The notes: generated by a model not told the origin, from the sequence alone. 64,000 bases of DNA from G963664115 sp965216035 (GCA_965216035.1 CBDCFM010000021.1:1341701-1405700), one strand, 5' to 3'; positions 25,712-34,819 are shown, counted from the first letter of the stretch. Made by a program: numbers and translations.

Positions 25712-27097
25712 GAGTTATAACCGAATCTGGTGTTTGAGGGATTGAAGAAAAGCGGCGTATCTGGTTGATTTGTTGTTTACGAGACTTCAAAGCAACCAAA
25801 GGAGATACGCCACTATGAGTAAGAGTATCGTTATTGAACTGGAAGATCGAGAAGCGATTGCAGACCCAGTGACCGACCTGCTACGAGCCGGGGCGCAAGA
25901 GCTGATCCAACGCGCTGTGGAAGCCGAACTGTCCGAACTGCTATCCCAGCACGGCGATCGGCGAACCGAGACGGGGAAGGCTGGAGTGGTGCGCAACGGT
26001 TATCTGCCTGAACGCGAGCTGCAGACCGGCCTGGGTCCGGTAACGGTGCAAATCCCGAAGGTTCGCGCCAAGACGGGCGAAGCTGTGACGTTCCGCTCGG
26101 CCCTGGTACCCCCCTACATTCGGAAGACGCAGTCGATGGAAGCCGCCGTGCCGTGGTTGTATTTGAAAGGCGTCTCCAGTGGCGAGATGGGTGAGGCCCT
26201 GAAAGTTCTTGTCGGTCCGAAGGCGCAGGGCTTGTCAGCGAGCACGGTATCGCGCTTGAAACGGGTCTGGGCTGAAGAGTACCGCATCGGGTGCGACCAG
26301 CGTTTGGACGCCGACCGCTGGGTCTATGTCTGGGCCGACGGTATCTACAGCGGACTTCGAGCTGAACAAACCAAGTTGTGTGCGTTGGTCGTGATCGGCG
26401 TGAATGAACGCGGAGAGAAGCGTTTTCTGGCGATCGAAGACGGTGTACGGGAATCGACACAGAGTTAGCGTGAGGTCTTGTTGAAGCTGAAGTCCCGAGG
26501 GATGAATATTCCGAAGTTGGCCATCGGTGACGGGGCGATGGGGTTCTGGGCCGCACTGGAGGAAATCTATCCCGAGACACACCAACAACGCTGCTGGATG
26601 CACAAGACCATGAATGTGCTCAACTGCTTACCCAAGTCGGTCCAGGCGAAAGCGAAACAGGCACTGCACGCGATCTGGAAGGCTGAGACACACGCAGATG
26701 CCGAGAAGGCATTCGATCTGTTCATTGAAACCTATGAGCCGAAGTATCCGAAAGCCACTGTCTGCCTGCAGAAAGACAGAGAAGAACTGCTGGCCTTTTA
26801 CGGCTTTCCGGCCAAGCACTGGCAGAGCATCCGAACGACTAATCCCATTGAATCGACCTTTGCCACCATTCGACACCGAACCAAGCGATCCAGAGGCTGC
26901 CTGACACGGGATGGAATGCTGCACATGATGTTCAAGCTGGGTCAGTGCGCTGAGAAGAACTGGCGACGATTACGAGGATTCGATGATCTGGTCAAGGTGA
27001 TTACTGGAGTGAAATTTAACGATGGAATCGAAGTGACAAAGCTCGATCAGACCGCCGCTTGAATCAATCTCCTAAACACCACTTTTGACAATAACTC
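25712..27097 (+). mobile_element. IS256-family element, copy 1 (disabled)
   Basis: 1386 bases, the same length as the copy at 50895-52280 and differing from it at only about three positions. Its terminal inverted repeats start GAGTTATAACC (left) and GAGTTATTGTC (right, minus strand), both sharing a TGGTGTTT block further in. The 9 bases on the left (CGGGATTGA) and right (TCTCGCTTA) do not match, so the expected target duplication is missing. One base change creates a stop codon in the transposase. Confidence 0.93.
25815..27062 (+). pseudogene. IS256-family transposase with internal stop
   Basis: The start is the ATG at 25815 after AAGGAGATACGCC. The frame is identical in plan to the intact 415-residue copy at 50998, with the first catalytic aspartate in VWADGIYSG, the second in AIGDGAMGFW and the glutamate in TTNPIESTF. 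The codon at 26466-26468 is TAG where the other copy has TGG (QSW), stopping the protein after 217 residues, before the second catalytic residue. Other differences from the intact copy are a synonymous change near 25891 and GAA for GCA near 26785. The element could still move if the transposase is supplied by another copy. Confidence 0.92.
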
Positions 27098-27399
27098 TCT
27101 CGCTTATCCGGTTGTTTCAGCAAGCACCCTATGTAGTGTAGGGTTGTGGCGCACCCTCCATTTCCAAAAAATCTGCACGAGTCCACAATCACTCTAGAGC
27201 GGTCTTTTGTCCGCATTGGCGACATACACTTTCTACGTTGGCTGGAGTCACGTCCGACCGCGTCCACGGCACAGTCTCGAGCGGCCCGTAACTACAAATG
27301 CGTGATGCAGTCGGCCCTGACGGGCGAGCGTATTTCCACGCGTGAAGCGGCGCGGGCCCGGGTCTTCCGCAAGGACCGGGGAGCCTCAATCCGACAGTC
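27098..27399. other. Intergenic region, no gene seen
   Basis: About 300 bases between the IS256-type element and the WecA-like gene. No reading frame here continues the truncated glycosyltransferase and no RNA or repeat was recognised. It probably marks a junction created by deletion or recombination next to the element. Confidence 0.4.
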
Positions 27400-28647
27400 A
27401 TGAACCCCCTCTTCTTTGCAGGTCTCTTTGCGGCTATTGTCGCCCTGATCATGGCGGTCCTGACCGTGCCGCTCGTGACGCGGGTGGCCACGGCCTTCCG
27501 GGCCGTGGACTATCCCGGTGGGCGGCGCCTTCATGGCGCGGCCATTCCGCGTATGGGCGGGATCGCAATCGCAGTCGGCATCGCGGCCGGTGCCGGACTG
27601 CCGAGCCTCTGGTTCTGGAGTGAGTGGGGCACCGGGGTCACGCGGCTCGAACTTATGGCGCTGATTATCGGGACGGGGCTCGTGTTCCTGGTCGGGCTGT
27701 CCGACGATCTTCTCGGTCTCTCGCCGATTCAGCGTTTCGGTTGCCAGGTCGTGGCGGCGGTCGGTGTTGTCTACGCCGGATGGTCGTTCGATACGTTTTA
27801 CGTACCACTCATGGGCGAGGTGGGGCTCGGGTTGTGGGGCCCTCTGGTCACCGTCGTCTGGATTGTCGGTGTGACCAACGCGATCAACCTTCTCGACGGC
27901 CTCGATGGGTTGGCAGGAGGCGTCGCGGCGATCATTGCCGGGAGCATCCTTGTCTTTTCCTGGATCCAGGGGAACGCTCTTTCGGTGATCCTGATGGCCG
28001 CGATCGTCGGCGCGTCCGTCGGTTTTCTCCGGCACAACTGGGCGCCGGCACGGATCTACATGGGTGACTGTGGGTCGCTGAGTCTTGGATTCCTTCTCGC
28101 CGTCATGAGTCTGCACGGCTCGATCAAGGGCGCGACGACGGTGGCGATCCTCGTGCCGATCCTGGCGTTGGGACTTCCAGTAATCGATACCCTTCTGGTT
28201 ATGGCAGTCCGGTTTGTTGAACAGCCCCAGGGATCGTTCGTAAGGCGGTTTGTCCGGATGTTCCGGGCGGACCGGAACCATCTTCATCACCTGCTCGCGC
28301 ACGCCGCGCCGAGCCGGAAACCGATTGTGGTGTGGATCTACGCCGTTGTCGCGAGCTTCTGCGGGATGGCACTCATCGTCGCGCTCAGCCGGAGCGCCAC
28401 GCTCGGTATCGCGTTGATCTTGGTGGAGGTGATCGTCGTTCTGCTGCTGCGGAACCTGGGCATTCGCTGGGAGGTTCAGGCCCTTTCGCTCGAGCAGAGG
28501 CAGCAGGTTCGGGCAGGATTCTTTGGTGTCGGGAACGAAGGGCTGGGAGTGAGAAATACGATGGGGTCGGTTTTGGAGGAAGCGGGTTTTGGACGTGTTC
28601 GTCCTTCGGGCGTGGAGACTCGGGCACAGAGAGCCGATTGGCAGTGA
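27400..28647 (+). CDS. WecA/TagO-like polyprenyl-phosphate sugar-1-phosphate transferase
   Basis: 415 residues with about 10-11 membrane helices. The MraY/WecA signatures are all present: YPGGRRLHGAAIPRMGGIAI, the Asp-Asp pair in GLSDDLLGL (about 100), TNAINLLDGLDGLAGG (about 159), IYMGDCGSLSLGF and the histidine motif RNHLHHLL. The enzyme moves a sugar-1-phosphate from UDP-sugar onto undecaprenyl phosphate, starting the lipid-linked repeat unit at the membrane. It is the likely initiating enzyme for this locus. The C-terminal 60 residues are an extra cytoplasmic tail of unknown role. Confidence 0.9.
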   Translation: MNPLFFAGLFAAIVALIMAVLTVPLVTRVATAFRAVDYPGGRRLHGAAIPRMGGIAIAVGIAAGAGLPSLWFWSEWGTGVTRLELMALIIGTGLVFLVGLSDDLLGLSPIQRFGCQVVAAVGVVYAGWSFDTFYVPLMGEVGLGLWGPLVTVVWIVGVTNAINLLDGLDGLAGGVAAIIAGSILVFSWIQGNALSVILMAAIVGASVGFLRHNWAPARIYMGDCGSLSLGFLLAVMSLHGSIKGATTVAILVPILALGLPVIDTLLVMAVRFVEQPQGSFVRRFVRMFRADRNHLHHLLAHAAPSRKPIVVWIYAVVASFCGMALIVALSRSATLGIALILVEVIVVLLLRNLGIRWEVQALSLEQRQQVRAGFFGVGNEGLGVRNTMGSVLEEAGFGRVRPSGVETRAQRADWQ

Positions 28648-28729
28648 GGGAAGTCGGAATTGGAAGGTGGAGATTGGTAGATCTGCAACGTTTCTTATTA
28701 ATAGCTATTCCTAAAGGGATCCTAATCAC

Positions 28730-29227
28730 ATGAGCAAAACCACCGAGGTCGCTTACCACGCGGATCTGATTCGCCGCGCCGCGCGCCGCCTGGAAGGCTC
28801 GGAATTCACCGGCGACGCCCTCATGGATGCCTGCTTATGGGTGGAGTGGGCCGGGATGCCGGCAAGCTATGGCCTTGCCGCGACGGCGTTGGAACACACG
28901 GCCTTTCAGAAGGCCGATCACTTGGCCCTCGTCCTGGCCTCGCGGGTGGGGAACCCTCGAGTTTCGCCGCTGCCGCCCCTCTGGCCGCTTCTCGCACTAC
29001 TCGTCCTCAGCTGGCGGGATACCGTTTCAGCCCCAGGTGTTGTGGCGCGAGCCGAGGTGCTGGGATCCGAGGCCGAAGTGCGGCGCGGACTCTCGATCGT
29101 CGTGTACCTGATACCTGAGCTGGAAGACTGGCTCGAAGGCGTGTCTCTGGACATCCCTCTCTGGGAGCAGACGCTGGCCCTTCCACTGGCGGCGCGGAAG
29201 TTGGCGCTTGCGGACACGGACATGTAA
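28730..29227 (+). CDS. Hypothetical protein at the end of the polysaccharide locus
   Basis: 165 residues (begins MSKTTEVAYHADLIRRAARR). It is mainly helical and not clearly membrane-bound, although LPPLWPLLALLVLSW is hydrophobic. Acidic and tryptophan-rich segments occur near the C-terminus (LIPELEDWLEGVSLDIPLWE). I do not recognise a family. It is on the same strand as the WecA-like gene, 82 bases downstream, and is directly followed by a strong terminator, so it is the last gene of this transcript. Confidence 0.6.
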   Translation: MSKTTEVAYHADLIRRAARRLEGSEFTGDALMDACLWVEWAGMPASYGLAATALEHTAFQKADHLALVLASRVGNPRVSPLPPLWPLLALLVLSWRDTVSAPGVVARAEVLGSEAEVRRGLSIVVYLIPELEDWLEGVSLDIPLWEQTLALPLAARKLALADTDM

Positions 29228-29261
29228 ACCTGCAGGGCTGGGAGCCAGCGTTTACAATTCA

Positions 29262-29301
29262 AATGCCCCGATCATCCCTCTAGGGTGATCGGGGCATTTT
29301 T
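29262..29301 (+). terminator. Rho-independent terminator ending the polysaccharide operon
   Basis: A perfect 13-bp stem (AATGCCCCGATCA with its complement), extended by an inner CCCT/AGGG pairing, is followed by a T-rich tail (CATTTTTC). It lies 35 bases after the stop of the preceding gene. Confidence 0.9.
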
Positions 29302-29771
29302 CATGAAACAAAGTGGGCCTTTTGAGCTCTTCTTAGCTGCGTCAGGTCTAACACAACGTTGCTGCTACCGGCACCTTAGCCTAAGCATGGCGAGTTCATG
29401 GTTGTCGATGCCTGTGAGCATTGTGTGATCTTCGGGGAGCGTTTCGACGCTAGCATCGACGCCGTTGAAGAATTTTTCAGAAACCAAGACGGCCGAGCGA
29501 GGGACTCTCCCTGGGCGCGGTCTTTTGGGTCGCGCCCGTCTGACTGATGCCACCCCACCCGCGTCTCTTCCGTAATCGGCGCCGCACACCTCGGACACTG
29601 CAGCGACTCTGTCAGCGCATAGCCCGACCTAGCCCCACTCCGGCCTGTCACGCTATCCAAAACCCAGCTCAGCGGGATCCCAGTGCCATCGTGCAGTGTT
29701 CACAGCCAAGCACCTGGCGCTGGGTCTCGAGGGCGGGGGAGTTGCTGTTGATGGTGGATAAGAATAGGGGC

Positions 29772-29816
29772 GGTCGACGCAACCGGGGTCACGACGACCC
29801 CGGTTGTCTACCGACC
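29772..29816 (+). repeat. Imperfect inverted repeat (long hairpin)
   Basis: The core is a perfect 10-bp stem, CAACCGGGGT and ACCCCGGTTG, with a 7-base loop, extended outward by GGTCG/CGACC after a short internal mismatch. There is no T run, so it is not an evident intrinsic terminator. Confidence 0.6.
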
Positions 29817-29869
29817 TTCAAGGACCTTGGAATCGACAGGATCGGTGCTGTGGACTCGAAGCGATCGGT

Positions 29870-29905
29870 CTAGCTGTGAATTCTGTGAAGGTTGTTCACA
29901 GCTAG
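29870..29905 (+). repeat. Perfect 11-bp inverted repeat
   Basis: CTAGCTGTGAA and TTCACAGCTAG are separated by 14 bases. It could be a protein-binding dyad or an RNA hairpin. No T run follows. Confidence 0.6.
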
Positions 29906-30173
29906 GGACGAATGACCCATTCCGACCGCCTTCGCCGCAATAACCGACGCCCTACCAACTTTGCCCCCAATTGGGGCCGAAGTTAAATTTGCCCGGGTTC
30001 CCTGCCGTTCCCACGATCATGATTCCGGGTGCCATAGGGTGCCACGGTTGCCACTTTTTAGCCGTGTTTGGCCGCTTCTGCCCACCCTAACCTGTTGAAA
30101 CCACTGAAAATACACAATCGTAAAGATATTGGTTATTATAACGGATTGGAATTTCGGCGAGGTCGTTCCAATC

Positions 30174-31508
30174 GGTGTGTAAAAAGAGAAGGCGGTGTAC
30201 GCTTTCGGTGAATTCGAAACCGTAGGCAATCCCGGCAGCAACCGGGAGAAAGGTACACCACCCATGAAGAAGAAGAGCATACCGGCATCAGTGGCGTCAA
30301 CGAACGCGTATGAAGGTTTGGAGGACTGGGCGCGATCCCGGGTCCAAGTCTGGCTACAGGAGCTGCTCGAGGACGAAGTCACTCAATTTCTAGGTCGGGA
30401 AAAGTCGGAGCGGAGTCCGAATCGACGAGGATACCGGAACGGCCACGGGAAGCCACGACGATTCGCAATGATGAACGGTACGATGGAGGTTCGACGACCT
30501 CGGGTTCGAAACACCGCCGAGCGGTTCGAGAGTCAGATCCTGCCGTATTTTCGACGGAAATTGAAACAGCTGGGCGAGCTACTTCCCGAGCTCTACCTCC
30601 ACGGTCTGGCCACAGGGGATTTCGAGCAGGCAATGCGCGGACTGCTTGGCGCTGGCGCTCCGTTGTCGCGAGCATCGATCCAACGACTGAAATCGAGCTG
30701 GCAGTTGGAGTATGACGAGTGGGTCCAGCAGGACCTGTCCGGCCTCGAGGTCGTGTACCAGTGGGCAGACGGCTTGTACGTGAAAGCGGGGATCGCGAAA
30801 GAGCGAGCGGCATTGCTGGTGATCATCGGAGCCTTGTCAGACGGGCGCAAAGTGGTGTTGGCCTGTGAGAGCGGGCAGCGGGAAAGCAAGGAGTCCTGGA
30901 GCCGCATTCTGCGCAATCTCCAGAGACGGGGCCTGAAGCTGGGACGGCTGACTGTCGCGGACGGTCACCTGGGCATCTGGTCCGCGCTGGCTGAGCAACA
31001 CCCCGAGGGCCAGGAACAACGCTGCTGGAACCACAAGTCGATCAACGTGGTCGATCATCTGCTGAAGACCGAGCAGCCCGCGGCCAGACAGCTGCTCCAT
31101 GGGATGGCCTTCGCGAACTCCCGCGCGGCATGCGAACGAAAGCGGGATCAGTTCGTCCGCCGATATGAGAAGAACTATCCCAAAGCGGCTGAGACGCTGT
31201 TGCGGGACTGGGACCGGATGATCACTTTCTATGAGGTCCCGAAACAACACTGGGTGCATCTGAGAACGACCAACATCGTCGAGTCGCCGTTCGACATGGT
31301 TCGCCTCCGCACCAACGCCGCTCGCCGATTCAAGCGTGTCGAGAATGCAACGGCAATGATCTGGAAGCTACTACGTGTCGCTGAGAAGACCTGGCGACAC
31401 TTAAAAGGATCCGAACTCTTACAAGAGGTCTATGATGGTCAGCAATTCGCTGACGGCATCAGAGTCGTGACGAAATCGAAGGCCGCCGCCTGATGACTTT
31501 TACACACC
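30174..31508 (+). mobile_element. IS256-family element of a second type
   Basis: 1335 bases bounded by inverted repeats starting GGTGTGTAAAA on both ends (left at 30174; right, minus strand, from 31508), with a further matching AGGCGG block. It encodes an intact transposase unlike the one at 25.8 and 51.0 kb. The flanks (left GTTCCAATC, right TTTTGTAAT) show no target duplication. A further GGTGTACGCT (30193) has an inverted partner at 31536-31545, just outside the right end, so the exact right boundary is open to question. Confidence 0.82.
30264..31493 (+). CDS. IS256-family transposase (second type)
   Basis: 409 residues from the ATG at 30264, which has GGGAGAAAGG upstream. It follows the mutator/IS256 plan: N-terminal DNA-binding part with FLGREKSERSPNRRGYRNG, first catalytic aspartate in QWADGLYVK, second in TVADGHLGIW, and glutamate in RTTNIVESPF. 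The frame is uninterrupted. It differs throughout from the other IS256 transposase in this window, so the region has been hit by two separate families. Confidence 0.92.
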   Translation: MKKKSIPASVASTNAYEGLEDWARSRVQVWLQELLEDEVTQFLGREKSERSPNRRGYRNGHGKPRRFAMMNGTMEVRRPRVRNTAERFESQILPYFRRKLKQLGELLPELYLHGLATGDFEQAMRGLLGAGAPLSRASIQRLKSSWQLEYDEWVQQDLSGLEVVYQWADGLYVKAGIAKERAALLVIIGALSDGRKVVLACESGQRESKESWSRILRNLQRRGLKLGRLTVADGHLGIWSALAEQHPEGQEQRCWNHKSINVVDHLLKTEQPAARQLLHGMAFANSRAACERKRDQFVRRYEKNYPKAAETLLRDWDRMITFYEVPKQHWVHLRTTNIVESPFDMVRLRTNAARRFKRVENATAMIWKLLRVAEKTWRHLKGSELLQEVYDGQQFADGIRVVTKSKAAA

Positions 31509-31588
31509 TTTTGTAATGACCTCATTTCGGCCTGCAGCGTACACCCTGGGCCAGCTGGGGATTTGGCGATTCCCGGATTGCACTACTG

Positions 31589-32560
31589 ATGAGAACCATT
31601 CATAGCTTAGCCGAAGTGGATTCGTCGGTTCCGAGCGTCGTGACCGTCGGAAATTTCGACGGTGTCCATCGGGGCCACCAGGCGATATTGTCCGTGGTTC
31701 GGGAGCGCGCTTCGCAGCTGGGCGCTCCGTCCGCAGCCATCACCTTTGAACCGCACCCGCTCGCATGCATTGCACCGGAGCGGGCGCCGACACCGATTTC
31801 AACACTTGAACAAAAGATGCGCCTTATCGAAGATGCCGGCATCGACGTTCTGCTGATTCAGCGGTTTAGCGAAGAGTTTTCCCGGATACCTGCCGAGGCC
31901 TTCATCGAGAAATACTTCGTTGAGGGTTTTCGCGCGCAGCTATTGTGCGTCGGCCACAACTTTCGCTTTGGACACCACCATCGGGGCGATGTCGCTACGC
32001 TGCGTACATCAAATTCCAATTTCAAAGTCATCGAGGTGCCCGCCGTCGTCGTCGGAGACCGCGCGGTCAGCAGTTCGCGGCTCCGGGAACAGATCGTCGA
32101 AGGGCGCGCTCGAGAAGCGCGGCACTTGCTCGGCCACTGCTACGAAGTTGGGGGGCGAATCGTCGCCGGCCGGGGCCGCGGCCACACAGTCACGGTGCCC
32201 ACGCTCAACCTCGAGCCTGACAACAAGCTCTTGCCGAAGGACGGTGTCTACATGACACGGGTCGCGGTGGAGGATGAGGCCTGGGCCGACGCCCTGACCA
32301 ATGTCGGGGTCCGCCCGACGTTTTCAGAAACCGAGCGCACTGTCGAAAGCCACCTCCTCAACCGGACACCTCCAGAGGGCGCCCGGCGTGCGCGGCTCCG
32401 TTTCGTTGCGCGACTGCGTGACGAACAGAAGTTTTCGAGCGCGGACGCCTTGCGGGAGCAGATCGAATTTGACCGCTCTCACGCCGAGAGATTCTTTCGG
32501 CGCTTCGAAAATGTTCGACAGGGAGAATCCCTGCCCTACAGCTCACAGCACCGGCGATGA
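31589..32560 (+). CDS. ribF: Bifunctional riboflavin kinase / FAD synthetase
   Basis: 323 residues. The N-terminal FAD synthetase domain has the nucleotidyltransferase motif VGNFDGVHRGHQ (about 21-32), the FEPHPL region, and GHNFRFGHHHRGD. The C-terminal riboflavin kinase domain has GHTVTVPTLNLEP, LPKDGVYMTRV and TNVGVRPTF. It makes FMN and FAD from riboflavin. Its stop overlaps the ATG of the glutaredoxin-like gene, so it heads a tight three-gene operon. Confidence 0.95.
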   Translation: MRTIHSLAEVDSSVPSVVTVGNFDGVHRGHQAILSVVRERASQLGAPSAAITFEPHPLACIAPERAPTPISTLEQKMRLIEDAGIDVLLIQRFSEEFSRIPAEAFIEKYFVEGFRAQLLCVGHNFRFGHHHRGDVATLRTSNSNFKVIEVPAVVVGDRAVSSSRLREQIVEGRAREARHLLGHCYEVGGRIVAGRGRGHTVTVPTLNLEPDNKLLPKDGVYMTRVAVEDEAWADALTNVGVRPTFSETERTVESHLLNRTPPEGARRARLRFVARLRDEQKFSSADALREQIEFDRSHAERFFRRFENVRQGESLPYSSQHRR

Positions 32561-32814
32561 AGGGTAAGATCAACATTGAACTGTTCTCCCGTCCCAATTG
32601 CCATTTATGTGATGTCGCGGTAGAGATCATTGAAAACCTCCATGGGCGCTATCCTCTGAGGTTGAAGGTGACCCACGTTGAAAAAGACCCTCAACTTGAA
32701 AAGAGATTCGGAACCGAGGTGCCGGTTGTCTGTATTGACGGCGACGCGACATTCAAGTACCCGATTGAGCCGGCGAAGTTGGAACGGGAGCTGAACCGAT
32801 TGTGGAATCTGTAG
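32557..32814 (+). CDS. Glutaredoxin-like thiol-disulfide protein
   Basis: 85 residues; the ATG overlaps the ribF stop (ATGA). A small thioredoxin-fold protein with LFSRPNCHLCDVAVE, the redox pair being Cys15 and Cys18, followed by the cis-Pro region FGTEVPVVCIDG. It belongs to the DUF836/glutaredoxin-like group. Its location directly before the bacillithiol biosynthesis-type gene raises the possibility that it reduces bacillithiol mixed disulfides, but true bacilliredoxins carry a CGC motif, so this is only an inference. Confidence 0.85.
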   Translation: MKGKINIELFSRPNCHLCDVAVEIIENLHGRYPLRLKVTHVEKDPQLEKRFGTEVPVVCIDGDATFKYPIEPAKLERELNRLWNL

Positions 32815-33518
32815 ACATCCTCACGATTGCCGCCCACCCGGATGATGTGGAGCTGACCTGCGGGGGCACACTGCTCAAGATGATTGGGCAGGGGTACTCG
32901 GTCGGAATCCTGGACCTGACCCAGGGCGAGATGGGGACTCGGGGCACGCCTGAAATCAGGGCCGATGAGGCGGAAGCGGCCCGAGTGGTCCTTGGCGCCC
33001 GCTTTCGAACGCGAATGAACCTGGGAGATTCCCGACTGACCGCCTCGATCGAAAACAGAATGGCTGTAGCACAGCAGATCCGGAATCATCGGCCGCGTAC
33101 CGTAGTCCTCCCCTACTGGGAGGGTCGTCATCCCGATCACACCACCACCTCGACTCTGGGATATGAGGCGTGCTATTTATCTGGACTAAAAAAGGCGGAT
33201 TTGGGGGGAGAACCCCACCGCCCCCACAAGATTCTGTATTCGACCCTCTACTGGGATGTCAACCCATCGTTCGCCGTCGACATCAGCCCGTACTTTGAAA
33301 GGAAACTGGAAGCGATTCATTGTTTTGCCTCTCAGTTCCATGGGGACATGGGGGAGATTGAACAACTATTTCCGGCCTGGGCGCGACTGATCGATCGTAT
33401 CCGTACTCAGTGCCGGTTCTATGGGCATCAACTGGGCGTGGAATACGCCGAGCCCTTTGCTGTCAAGGAACTTGTGGCGATCGACGATGTTGTGGAAATG
33501 CCGGTCGCGTCGGTTTGA
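32802..33518 (+). CDS. bshB1: PIG-L family deacetylase, BshB1-like (bacillithiol biosynthesis)
   Basis: 238 residues from a GTG at 32802, overlapping the previous gene by 13 bases. The zinc-binding AHPDDVE is at residues 11-17 and the second metal ligand is in EGRHPDHTTT. The GEMGTRGTPEIRADEAEAA and RMNLGDSRL segments are characteristic of BshB1, which removes acetyl from GlcNAc-malate on the way to bacillithiol. SQFHGDMGE near the C-terminus is also shared with that group. No bshA or bshC is visible here. It implies a low-molecular-weight thiol other than glutathione. Confidence 0.85.
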   Translation: MESVDILTIAAHPDDVELTCGGTLLKMIGQGYSVGILDLTQGEMGTRGTPEIRADEAEAARVVLGARFRTRMNLGDSRLTASIENRMAVAQQIRNHRPRTVVLPYWEGRHPDHTTTSTLGYEACYLSGLKKADLGGEPHRPHKILYSTLYWDVNPSFAVDISPYFERKLEAIHCFASQFHGDMGEIEQLFPAWARLIDRIRTQCRFYGHQLGVEYAEPFAVKELVAIDDVVEMPVASV

Positions 33519-33724
33519 ATTCAATTTTGACGGAGATAAATCGGGGGACTTTAAACCCGACAACGGGCAAACCTGTCTGCCTTAGTCAAGATGTTGTGTG
33601 AGAAGAAATTAGGATCAATATGACCCGGTTTCTTACAAACTTGAGTTTCCAGCGTCCAAATACCTTGACAGTGCAGAACCACTGTCATTACGATGAGTAA
33701 ATCTGATTCCGGGAGAACCTCACC

Positions 33725-34819
33725 ATGATCGACAAGCTGATCCGGTTGACGATGGCCGCAATCTTCCTGCTCGTGACAACTGCCAATCCGGCGCTTGCTC
33801 AGGACAGACCGAAGAACGGGGACATCGAAAACATTGGAAACCGCGACATCAATTCAGGGTTCTTTAGTTGGAACTTCACCTCCCTCGAGAAGGAAATAGC
33901 TCTTGGACGCGGTATGGCGGCTGAGCTGGAACGCCAGGTGCGTCTGGTTGATGATCCGGTAATCAACGAGTACGTCAATCGTGTCGGCCAAAATCTGGTC
34001 CGTAACTCCGACGCCCAGGTGCCCTTCACCTTCAAGGTCATCGAAGACGACACTATCAATGCGCTGGCCCTGCCCGGCGGATTCGTATTCATCAACACGG
34101 GCATTATTTTGACCGCCGACGAAGAGGCCGAATTGGCCGGTGTGCTGTCTCACGAGATCGCTCACGTCACGGCGCGCCACGGTACGGAAAACGCCACCAA
34201 GGGCCAGATCATCAATTGGGCCTCGATTCCGTTGATCTTCCTCGGGGGTGTCGCCGGTTTCGGAATTCGTCAGGCCGCCGGCTTCGCCATCCCGGCGCAG
34301 TTCATGAAGTTCAGCCGTAGCGCGGAAGAAGAAGCCGATTATCTGGGCAGTCAGTACGCTTACAAGACTGGATACGATCCGAACGCAGCCGTGACATTCT
34401 TTGAAAAGATTCAGGCACGTGAGACGGCAAAGCCGGGAACAGTGTCCACGCTGTTCTCCTCCCATCCACCGACCGAGGACCGGATCGAAAAAACCCAGAA
34501 GAGCATTGCAGTGGTTTTGCCAGAACGCCCGCAATACGTGTTGACGACGTCAGAATTTATGGATGTCCAGCAACTGCTGATCGACTACGAGAACCGGCGG
34601 CCGGTTGAAGAAGAGGACAACTCTCGCCCCAGCTTGAGACGCCGGACCTCGGCTTCCGCCGATAGCCGTGACACCGACATCGCTGAAGACGAAGAGATCA
34701 TCACGAGCGGGGAGAGCGGGGAGGATGACCGGCCCCGACTGGAGCGACGCGACGACGATCCCGACCGTGAACCGGTTGAGGATGACCGTCCGGTCCTGAG
34801 ACGACGTTCCGGCGTCTGA
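33725..34819 (+). CDS. M48-family metalloprotease, periplasmic
   Basis: 364 residues with a signal peptide cleaved after ALA (residue 25). The zinc motif is HEIAH (about 142-146) and the third ligand lies in the SRSAEEEADYLG helix. LALPGGFVFINTGI before the active site and FSSHPPTEDR after it are typical of the BepA/YfgC-related subgroup, which does outer-membrane quality control. The last 80 residues are a low-complexity charged tail of repeated DDRPxLxRR units (RPSLRRR, DRPRLERR, DRPVLRRR). It has its own terminator 27 bases downstream. Confidence 0.88.
   Translation: MIDKLIRLTMAAIFLLVTTANPALAQDRPKNGDIENIGNRDINSGFFSWNFTSLEKEIALGRGMAAELERQVRLVDDPVINEYVNRVGQNLVRNSDAQVPFTFKVIEDDTINALALPGGFVFINTGIILTADEEAELAGVLSHEIAHVTARHGTENATKGQIINWASIPLIFLGGVAGFGIRQAAGFAIPAQFMKFSRSAEEEADYLGSQYAYKTGYDPNAAVTFFEKIQARETAKPGTVSTLFSSHPPTEDRIEKTQKSIAVVLPERPQYVLTTSEFMDVQQLLIDYENRRPVEEEDNSRPSLRRRTSASADSRDTDIAEDEEIITSGESGEDDRPRLERRDDDPDREPVEDDRPVLRRRSGV

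Larger units (their letters stand above)
29302..30173. other. Long intergenic region with two hairpins and no supported gene
   Basis: About 870 bases. Two strong inverted repeats are listed separately (29772-29816 and 29870-29905). Two overlapping small frames were considered. One is a plus-strand 49-codon frame from 29398 with a CEHC motif; the other is a minus-strand frame around 29590 with CPRC. Neither has a ribosome site or recognisable family, so neither is called. The base composition shifts to AT-rich near 30110-30150, just before the second IS256-type element. Confidence 0.45.

Noticed and set aside
29376..29660. Minus-strand frame with a CPRCAAPI zinc-ribbon-like motif
   Set aside because: No second cysteine pair, no ribosome site, and it overlaps an equally plausible plus-strand frame. 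Not enough to call a gene.
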